Assembly: GCA_022571825.1 (NCBI GenBank) | Contig: JACZXC010000228.1 | Span: forward strand, 1-5,513 | DNA length: 5,513 bases | Reading direction: 5' to 3' | Source of the DNA: Myxococcales bacterium | Lineage (GTDB): Bacteria; Myxococcota_A; UBA9160; SMWR01 | Part shown: positions 1-5,513 of the stretch, piece after piece | Layout: each line of letters starts with the position of its first letter | How positions within the stretch are numbered: position 1 is the stretch's first letter | Notes under the pieces: generated by a model | Told to the model about the DNA's origin: nothing | What the model saw: the letters and a program-made list of their open reading frames with translations, nothing else | The model's database searches: none | Translations under genes and position numbers: made by a program

Positions 1-1
1 C

Positions 2-352
2 GCCGCCCGCGACGCCGGCGCGACTGCGCCTCCGGCGCTGCCGTCGCCAGCGGGTGGGCTGGGAGAACCCGACGAACTGGACGAGGAGTCCGGAGACTTC
101 GATGGGCCCAGGCTGCGTTGGGCCCGGGTGCGCCGCGGTATCGAGATCGAGGAGATCGCCAGCGTCACAAAGATCAGTCCGACGTACCTCCGCTTCATCG
201 AGGAGGAGCGTTTCTCCGACCTTCCCGCCCCTGTCTACATCCGTGGGTTCGTCTCGGCTTACGCGACGGCCGTGGGCCTCGATCCCCAGCGTGTTGCGAC
301 GAGCTTCATGAAACGCTTGGCGGCGAACCGCGGTCATTCCAATCGGCCTTAG
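2..352 (+). CDS. RodZ-type helix-turn-helix protein, C-terminal part (5' truncated)
   Basis: The frame is open from the window edge to a TAG stop, giving 116 visible residues; the true start lies upstream. Residues 1-35 are a low-complexity linker, first Ala/Pro/Gly-rich and then acidic. Residues of about 36-101 form a Cro/RodZ-like HTH_25 domain: GPRLRWARVRRGIEIEEIA matches the first helices, TKISPTYLRFIEEERF the recognition-helix region, and DLPAPVYIRGFVSAYA (73-88) with GLDP is the family signature. A GTG at 128 could be read as a start, but conserved domain residues (LRWAR) lie before it, so the protein surely begins upstream. RodZ itself carries this domain at the N-terminus followed by a membrane segment. 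Here the domain is at the C-terminal end with no membrane helix after it, so this is probably not a standard RodZ. DNA binding or a protein-protein role are both possible. It sits 8 bases before the rluD-type gene and is probably co-transcribed with it. Confidence 0.8.
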   Translation, partial: AARDAGATAPPALPSPAGGLGEPDELDEESGDFDGPRLRWARVRRGIEIEEIASVTKISPTYLRFIEEERFSDLPAPVYIRGFVSAYATAVGLDPQRVATSFMKRLAANRGHSNRP

Positions 353-360
353 TCTCGGAG

Positions 361-1329
361 ATGGGCGTGCAGGGAGAGTCGCCCCCCGGCCGAGAGTCGC
401 CCGGGCCGGCCCGGCTGACGTTTGTGGTCTCCGAAGAGGAGGCCGGCGGTCGAGTCGACTCGGCCCTGGCAGAGTTCGCCGGGCTCTCGCGCTCTCAAGC
501 TCGTCGTTGGATCGACGAGGGGCGGGTCCGGCTGGATCAGAAGAATTGTCGGCCGAGTCAGCGGGTCCGGGCGGGCACGGTCTTGGAGGCGGTACCCCGG
601 TCGCCGCGGCCCTCTCCCCTGATTCCGGAAGCAATCCCTCTGGCGGTTTTGCACGAGGATTCGGATCTGATCGTGGTGGACAAGCCGGCGGGTCTGGTGG
701 TTCACCCGGCGCCGGGTCACCCGGGAGGTACGCTGGTCAACGCGTTGCTCCACCATTGTGGTGATCTGGCGGGTGTGGGAGGTGTCCTGCGGCCGGGCAT
801 CGTGCATCGACTGGACCGGGGCACCTCCGGCGTGCTGGTGGCGGCAAAGACCGACGAGGCCCACCGTGCCCTGGCGGCCCAGTTCCAGGCGCACAGCATC
901 GAGCGGGAGTACCGCGCGTTGGTCCGAGGAGTTCCCGGGACCGATTCCGGCCGTATCGATCGACCCGTCGGTCGCCACCCCCGCGACCGCAAGCGGATGT
1001 CGGTGCGCTCTCGAACCCCCCGCGAAGCTCACACCCACTGGCGGGTGCGACGGCGCTTTCCCATTTCCGGCCAAGCGTGGCTGGAGGTGCGGCCCGAGAC
1101 CGGCCGTACCCATCAGATTCGCGTGCACCTGGCCTCGGTCGGGATGCCGATCGTCGGCGACCCGGTCTACGGACGTGCCCGGGTGCGCGGAACCCATCTC
1201 GACCGTCCGGCCCTTCACGCCGCACGTCTCGGCTTCGTACACCCGCGCACGGGCGAACCCATGAGCTTCGAGGCGCCCCTGCCCGCAGATCTGACCCGGC
1301 TTCTGGCCGAACTCGAGAGCGTGGGTTGA
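361..1329 (+). CDS. rluD: RluD/RluA-family 23S rRNA pseudouridine synthase
   Basis: The product is 322 residues, close to E. coli RluD (326), and would isomerise uridines to pseudouridine in large-subunit rRNA. An N-terminal S4 RNA-binding domain spans roughly residues 30-77 (GLSRSQARRWIDEGRVRL). The catalytic domain follows, with DKPAG at 107-111, the active-site motif HRLDRGTSG at 149-157 whose Asp152 is the expected nucleophile, ETGRTHQIRVHL at 246-257 and GDPVYG at 266-271. All core motifs of the RluA family are intact. The RluD assignment within the family rests on the S4 domain, the length and the pgeF neighbour; RluC or another specificity cannot be excluded. ATG 361 has GGAG directly against it (357-360), which is too close. 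GTG 367 would place the same GGAG 6 bases away and is a real alternative start. A longer reading from 118 would overlap the HTH gene by more than 200 bases and is rejected. Confidence 0.93.
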   Translation: MGVQGESPPGRESPGPARLTFVVSEEEAGGRVDSALAEFAGLSRSQARRWIDEGRVRLDQKNCRPSQRVRAGTVLEAVPRSPRPSPLIPEAIPLAVLHEDSDLIVVDKPAGLVVHPAPGHPGGTLVNALLHHCGDLAGVGGVLRPGIVHRLDRGTSGVLVAAKTDEAHRALAAQFQAHSIEREYRALVRGVPGTDSGRIDRPVGRHPRDRKRMSVRSRTPREAHTHWRVRRRFPISGQAWLEVRPETGRTHQIRVHLASVGMPIVGDPVYGRARVRGTHLDRPALHAARLGFVHPRTGEPMSFEAPLPADLTRLLAELESVG

Positions 1330-2024
1330 CCCCTTCTTTGCTTCGACATCGGTTGCTCGACGCGTGCGGTGTGGAACACGGCTTCGGTGTACGGGGAGCC
1401 GACGGACCGAACTCCGTCGTCCGTCCCCGCCAGGTACACGGAGCGAACACGGTCACCCTCGAAGAGTGTGCGCGTGAGGGGGCTCCCGAGGCGGATGCCG
1501 TCGTCTCCGCAGCGCCCGACGTTCCCATCGGCGTGGTCACTGCCGACTGCGTGCCGATTTTGCTCTCGACCGTCGGGGGAACGGCGGTGGCGGCGATACA
1601 CGCGGGCTGGCGCGGCCTGGGCCGCGGCGTCGCAGCCGCGGGCGCCGCGGCACTTCGCCGACTCGCAGGGCCCGAACTGGATCTGTACGCGGTGGTGGGG
1701 CCCCATATCGGGCGCTGTTGCTACGAGGTCGATCGTCCGGTTCTCGACGAGCTGGAAGCGCGCTTCGCACAACGACTCTCGCAGGCTCTGGCCTCCGGTC
1801 GCCCGGGCCACTGGATGCTCGACCTCGCCGCCCTCGTGCGCATGGAGCTCGCCACGGTGGGCATCGAGGGACCGGCGTTTGAGGTGCTGCCCAATGCATG
1901 CACATGCTGCGATCGGAAGCGGTTCCACTCCTACCGGCGCGATGGGCCCTCCTCGGGCCGACTTTACCACTACATTGCAGCGCGTCCGCAGAAAGCAGGG
2001 AGCCAAACCCAGCTCCAGGGTTGA
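1326..2024 (+). CDS. pgeF: PgeF/YfiH-type laccase-domain protein (peptidoglycan editing factor)
   Basis: From TTG 1326 the product has 232 residues. The family (DUF152/Cu-oxidase_4) was first called polyphenol oxidase. E. coli YfiH was later tied to peptidoglycan fidelity (PgeF), and homologues including human FAMIN act on purine nucleosides. Visible signatures are HGF at 18-20, QVHG with His38, TADC with Cys75 and HAGWRG with His92, which by alignment form the metal site His-Cys-His of E. coli YfiH (His71, Cys107, His124). GPHIGRCCYEV and the C-terminal NACTCCDRKRFHSYRRDG plus GR are also present. The start is inferred: TTG 1326 overlaps the rluD stop (TTGA), has GAGAG 6 bases upstream (1315-1319), and puts HGF where the family expects it. 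TTG 1338, TTG 1353 and GTG 1371 are alternatives. HGF and QVHG lie only about 20 residues apart against about 50 in E. coli, so a conserved N-terminal block is missing. The rluD neighbour supports the call. Confidence 0.9.
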   Translation: MTPSLLRHRLLDACGVEHGFGVRGADGPNSVVRPRQVHGANTVTLEECAREGAPEADAVVSAAPDVPIGVVTADCVPILLSTVGGTAVAAIHAGWRGLGRGVAAAGAAALRRLAGPELDLYAVVGPHIGRCCYEVDRPVLDELEARFAQRLSQALASGRPGHWMLDLAALVRMELATVGIEGPAFEVLPNACTCCDRKRFHSYRRDGPSSGRLYHYIAARPQKAGSQTQLQG

Positions 2025-2049
2025 CAGGGTGACGGGACCGTCATAGGCT
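2021..2049 (+). promoter_or_regulatory. Putative sigma70-type promoter for rho
   Basis: A perfect TTGACA (-35, 2021-2026) is followed by an exact 17-base spacer and TAGGCT (2044-2049), which keeps the critical T1, A2 and T6 of the -10 consensus. The -35 box overlaps the TGA stop of pgeF. Transcription would begin near 2056 and give a leader of about 320 bases before rho. The weak middle of the -10 box means it may be a modest or regulated promoter. The call is from consensus only. Confidence 0.55.
2030..2043. promoter_or_regulatory. Dyad in the promoter spacer, possible operator
   Basis: TGACGG-GA-CCGTCA is a perfect 6+6 inverted repeat with a 2-base centre. It fills most of the spacer between the putative -35 and -10 boxes and abuts the -10 box. 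A dimeric regulator bound here would be expected to compete with RNA polymerase. No cognate regulator is identifiable in the window. The 2-base centre makes an RNA hairpin of the full stem unlikely, so a DNA site is the better reading. Confidence 0.4.
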
Positions 2050-2077
2050 GAATCAGGTAGGTTCTGTTCGCGGCGCA

Positions 2078-2200
2078 ATGGGCCGCACCCCCGTCAGACA
2101 GCTCAAGGGGCGGTACTCGCTGAGGCGGGTGCCCTGGCGGAAGCCCGGTGCCGATGATTTCAGTCAACTTTCGAGCCTGACCAACCGAATGAGAGGTTAG
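2078..2200 (+). CDS. Possible 40-residue leader peptide upstream of rho
   Basis: ATG 2078 opens a 40-codon frame ending in TAG, beginning MGRTPVRQLKGRY and strongly basic in its first half (several Arg and Lys, one Trp), with a polar C-terminal part. In favour of coding: 23 of the first 25 codons, and 30 of all 40, end in G or C, a periodicity that matches the real genes here. It also lies about 20 bases after the inferred start of the rho transcript, and E. coli rho likewise has a short leader ORF (rhoL, 33 codons). Against coding: there is no good ribosome binding site (AGGTAGG at 2055-2061 is about 16 bases away), and I recognise no homologue. No function is assigned. Confidence 0.35.
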   Translation: MGRTPVRQLKGRYSLRRVPWRKPGADDFSQLSSLTNRMRG

Positions 2201-2280
2201 ATCCGAGTTCTTCGATCCACCGGGCCGCGGAGCGCCGAGGGGATCGCCCCGAGCCCGCCCCCCGCTGGAGCCCGCGACGC

Positions 2281-2360
2281 GCATCCAGCAATTCCCAAAC
2301 CTCTGTGCCCCAACCCCTGATTTCAAGCATCTGACGCGACCCAATCCAACCATTGCACAA
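2281..2360 (+). promoter_or_regulatory. C-rich, G-poor rut-like stretch before rho
   Basis: By hand count these 80 bases contain 32 C and only 10 G, the reverse of a typical structured GC-rich region. They lie on the sense strand of the rho leader, after the stop of the candidate leader ORF and before the rho start. Such C>G bubbles are the classic sign of Rho utilisation sites, and rho of E. coli is autoregulated through its leader. The stretch is thus a candidate loading site for feedback termination. Confidence 0.4.
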
Positions 2361-2365
2361 GAGAG
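2361..2365 (+). promoter_or_regulatory. Ribosome binding site of rho
   Basis: GAGAG lies 8 bases before GTG 2374. It decides the rho start in favour of GTG 2374 over the in-frame TTG 2353, which has no purine-rich sequence before it and lies in the C-rich stretch. Confidence 0.6.
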
Positions 2366-2373
2366 ACGACTCC

Positions 2374-3786
<1,413 letters not shown>

Positions 3787-3806
3787 GCCCGCCGTCGGCC
3801 GACCGG

Positions 3807-3833
3807 CGCGGGGTGGGTGACCAGAGCCCCGCG
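3807..3833 (+). repeat. Inverted repeat between rho and prfA
   Basis: CGCGGGG (3807-3813) and CCCCGCG (3827-3833) are perfectly complementary over 7 bases around a 13-base loop. A second, overlapping hairpin, bulged by one base, lies just upstream (3790-3808, tetraloop GGCC). The two share bases 3807-3808. Neither is followed by a U-run, so they are not typical intrinsic terminators. They could protect the 3' end of rho mRNA or partly attenuate readthrough into prfA. The rest of the 125-base gap (3787-3911) holds no gene, and I see no convincing promoter in it. Confidence 0.4.
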
Positions 3834-3911
3834 ATTGCGTAACCTGTTGCGATCCCTCCAGTAATTTCCATCTCGGACCGCGCTCTGCGCTTCGAGGTGG
3901 CGTTGGGCAGG

Positions 3912-4991
3912 ATGTCGGATCTGAACGACAGGATCGGGGTCTTCGAGAAGCGCGCCGCTGCCCTCGAGGTGAAGCTGGCTGACCCGGCGGTGGCGGCTGC
4001 GCCGGGTGAGTACGCTTCGATCGCCAAGGAGCTGGCTCGGCTGCGCCCGGCGGCGGAGGCCGCAGCGCGCTATCGCAAGCTGCGGGCCGACCTCGAGGAG
4101 ACCCGGGGGATGCGGTCCGATCCCGATCGGGAGGTTCGCGAGCTCGCCGAAGCTGAGCTGGCAGAGCTGGAGTCCGAGCGCGAGAGTATGGAGGCGGAAA
4201 TCTGCCTTCTGCTCGTACCCCGAGATCCCAACGACGAGAAGAACGTCATTCTCGAAATTCGCGCGGGCACCGGCGGCGACGAAGCGGCGCTGTTTGCGAT
4301 GGATCTGTATCGCATGTACCTGCGTTACGCGGAAAAACAGGGCTGGAAGATCGAGGAGCTCTCCAAGTCCGAGACCGGTCCCGGGGGCATCAAGGAAGTC
4401 ATCACCGCCCTTTCCGGAGATCAGGTGTTCAGCCGCCTCAAGTACGAGCGGGGTGTGCACCGCGTTCAGCGGGTGCCCGCGACGGAATCTCAGGGGCGAA
4501 TTCACACATCGACCGTCACCATCGCGGTGCTCCCCGAGGCGGAAGAGGTGGATATCAAGATCGACGCGAAGGATCTGCGCATCGACGTGTTCCGCGCTTC
4601 GGGGCCCGGCGGACAGAGCGTCAACACGACGGACTCGGCGGTTCGCATTACCCACATCCCCACCGACACCGTGGTTCAGTGTCAGGACGAAAAGTCGCAG
4701 CACAAGAACAAGGCGCGGGCGATGAAGATCCTGCGCTCCCGGTTGCTCGAGCGGGAGCTCGAGCGTCACGCCGACGAACGATCGAGTGAGAGGCGAGCGC
4801 AGGTGGGGACGGGAGATCGCAGCGAGAAGATCCGAACCTACAACTTTCCGCAGTCACGCGTCACGGATCACCGGGCGCGCGTGACGCTGCACCGGCTCGA
4901 GGACATCCTGGCCGGCGACCTGGACGAGATGCTCGATTCCATCCACGGTCAGATGGCCACCCGGGCCGTCGCGGCGATCGCATCTGCATGA
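3912..4991 (+). CDS. prfA: Peptide chain release factor 1 (RF1)
   Basis: RF1 recognises UAG and UAA in the ribosomal A site and triggers hydrolysis of peptidyl-tRNA. The product is 359 residues against 360 in E. coli. The N-terminal helical domain is rich in Ala, Glu and Leu. [15 protein letters not shown] marks the PCRF domain. [14 protein letters not shown] carries the tripeptide Pro189-Ala190-Thr191, the P-x-T stop-codon reader of RF1; RF2 would have [22 protein letters not shown] holds the catalytic GGQ at 233-235, and [13 protein letters not shown] plus [13 protein letters not shown] are typical RF1 C-terminal signatures. ATG 3912 is chosen because it gives the usual length and N-terminus. 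GAGGTGG at 3894-3900 lies 11 bases upstream, rather far, and GTG 3897 would add 5 residues. Its own stop is TGA, read by RF2, whereas rho ends in TAG, which RF1 reads. Rho lies 125 bases upstream; prmC overlaps by 4 bases. Confidence 0.97.
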   Translation: MSDLNDRIGVFEKRAAALEVKLADPAVAAAPGEYASIAKELARLRPAAEAAARYRKLRADLEETRGMRSDPDREVRELAEAELAELESERESMEAEICLLLVPRDPNDEKNVILEIRAGTGGDEAALFAMDLYRMYLRYAEKQGWKIEELSKSETGPGGIKEVITALSGDQVFSRLKYERGVHRVQRVPATESQGRIHTSTVTIAVLPEAEEVDIKIDAKDLRIDVFRASGPGGQSVNTTDSAVRITHIPTDTVVQCQDEKSQHKNKARAMKILRSRLLERELERHADERSSERRAQVGTGDRSEKIRTYNFPQSRVTDHRARVTLHRLEDILAGDLDEMLDSIHGQMATRAVAAIASA

Positions 4992-5513
4992 CCGAAGGCC
5001 GCGCATCGTTGCCCAGCCGAGGGTCGTCGAGGGGCCAGGTCTGGACTATTCTGGATCTACTCCGCTGGACCCGTGAGCATTTCGAGTCCCGGGGAATCGA
5101 CACCCCTCGACTGGACGCGGAGTGCCTACTGGCCTTCGCCCTGGGGGTCGATCGACTCCGGCTCTACGTCGACTTCGACAAGCCCGTGAGCCTCGACGCG
5201 CGCGCCGCCTTCCGCGATCTGGTTCGCCGGCGAGCGGACGAACGCGTACCCGTGTCGATGCTGGTGGGAGCAAAAGAATTCTGGTCACTTCCGCTGCGCC
5301 TCACGGACGACGTCTTCACGCCGCGCCCCGAGACCGAGACACTCGTGGCCGCAGCGCTGGATCTGTTGCCGGATCGGGACGCCGAGGTCCGGGTTCTGGA
5401 CGTGGGCACGGGCTCGGGGGCCGTCGCCCTGGCCCTGGCCCGGGAGCGTCCCAAGGCGCGAATCACCGCGACGGATGTGTCTGCCCCGTGCCTGGAGATC
5501 GCCCGGGAGAACG
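4988..5513 (+). CDS. prmC: PrmC/HemK release factor glutamine methyltransferase (3' truncated)
   Basis: The frame stays open from ATG 4988 to the window edge, 175 complete codons. PrmC uses S-adenosylmethionine to N5-methylate the glutamine of the GGQ motif in release factors, raising their termination activity; its substrate RF1 is encoded immediately upstream. Residues of about 19-90 form the N-terminal helical domain that grips the release factor ([30 protein letters not shown]). Next come [11 protein letters not shown] and the family motif [10 protein letters not shown], with RPETE at 113-117. The methyltransferase fold begins with [18 protein letters not shown]-binding motif I, with GTGSG at 140-144, and then ITATDVS. 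The diagnostic NPPY substrate motif would lie beyond the window, so the call rests on the N-terminal half. ATG 4988 overlaps the prfA stop as ATGA and has no clear ribosome binding site of its own, pointing to coupled translation. TTG 5009 is a possible shorter start. Confidence 0.94.
   Translation, partial: MTEGRASLPSRGSSRGQVWTILDLLRWTREHFESRGIDTPRLDAECLLAFALGVDRLRLYVDFDKPVSLDARAAFRDLVRRRADERVPVSMLVGAKEFWSLPLRLTDDVFTPRPETETLVAAALDLLPDRDAEVRVLDVGTGSGAVALALARERPKARITATDVSAPCLEIAREN

Larger units (their letters stand above)
2056..2373 (+). other. Long untranslated leader of rho
   Basis: About 320 bases separate the inferred transcription start from the rho start codon. The first half holds a possible small ORF (2078-2200) and an imperfect stem between CCGCACCCC (2083-2091) and GGGGCGG (2107-2113). 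The middle has a short GGGG-ATCG-CCCC hairpin (2239-2250) without a U-run. The last 80 bases are C-rich and G-poor. I recognise no known riboswitch class and no tRNA. Long leaders with Rho-dependent attenuation are known for rho of E. coli; whether this one works that way is inference. Confidence 0.5.

Noticed and set aside
118..360. Extension of the rluD-type gene upstream to 118
   Set aside because: The added 81 residues are low-complexity, unlike the family, and overlap the well-supported HTH gene in another frame.
349..1242. Long minus-strand open frame (297 codons) opposite the rluD-type gene
   Set aside because: It is the antisense shadow of a clearly conserved gene in GC-rich DNA; its translation shows no recognisable domain.
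1215..2078. Minus-strand open frame of 287 codons opposite pgeF
   Set aside because: It lies antisense to a gene with intact family motifs, has no recognisable domain, and such frames are expected at this GC content.
2101..2165. Resemblance to a riboswitch (a CTGAGG followed by GCCGATGAT, somewhat like thiamine pyrophosphate elements)
   Set aside because: The order and spacing of the conserved pieces do not match the TPP consensus, and rho is not a thiamine gene.
2163..2181. TTCGAGCC flanked by GTCA and TGAC, resembling a tRNA T-arm
   Set aside because: There is no matching acceptor stem, D-arm or anticodon arm around it.
2239..2250. GGGG-ATCG-CCCC hairpin as an intrinsic terminator
   Set aside because: The stem is only 4 bp and is followed by C-rich sequence rather than a U-run.
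3835..3867. Possible promoter for prfA (TTGCGT and TAATTT)
   Set aside because: The spacing of 21 bases is too long and the -35 match is weak; the gap alone does not support a separate promoter.

Overview
The window is GC-rich bacterial chromosome, fully packed on the + strand, with housekeeping genes for RNA modification, cell-wall fidelity, transcription termination and translation termination. High GC, strong G/C preference at third codon positions and the gene order (RodZ-type HTH protein, RluD-family synthase, PgeF, then rho, prfA, prmC) suggest a GC-rich deltaproteobacterial-type lineage (Myxococcota, Desulfobacterota or relatives). That placement is an inference from gene order and composition, not from a marker phylogeny.

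Layout. Bases 1-352 hold the 3' end of a gene whose product ends in a RodZ-type (HTH_25) helix-turn-helix domain. After an 8-base gap comes an RluD-type 23S rRNA pseudouridine synthase (361-1329). A laccase-domain protein of the PgeF/YfiH family (1326-2024) follows, probably starting at a TTG that overlaps the rluD stop. These three look like one operon, and rluD next to yfiH/pgeF is also the E. coli arrangement.

A gap of about 350 bases (2025-2373) separates the two operons and is the most interesting part of the window. It begins with a sigma70-like promoter (TTGACA, 17-base spacer, TAGGCT) whose -35 box overlaps the pgeF stop codon and whose spacer contains a perfect 6+6 dyad (TGACGG-GA-CCGTCA). 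It also holds a possible 40-residue leader ORF and ends in a C-rich, G-poor stretch before rho. Together these suggest that rho has its own promoter, a possible operator and a long leader suited to Rho autoregulation, but all of this is inferred from sequence.

The second operon is rho (2374-3786), prfA (release factor 1, 3912-4991) and prmC (from 4988, running off the window). prmC overlaps prfA by ATGA; PrmC methylates the GGQ glutamine of the release factor encoded just upstream, so the overlap joins enzyme and substrate. rpmE (ribosomal protein L31), which often lies between rho and prfA in related clusters, is absent here; the 125-base gap holds only short inverted repeats.

I see no mobile element, CRISPR array, tRNA, rRNA or phage gene, and no clearly new multi-gene system. 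The points worth checking are the rho leader with its dyad and small ORF, the shortened N-terminal half of PgeF, and the C-terminal placement of the HTH domain in the first gene.
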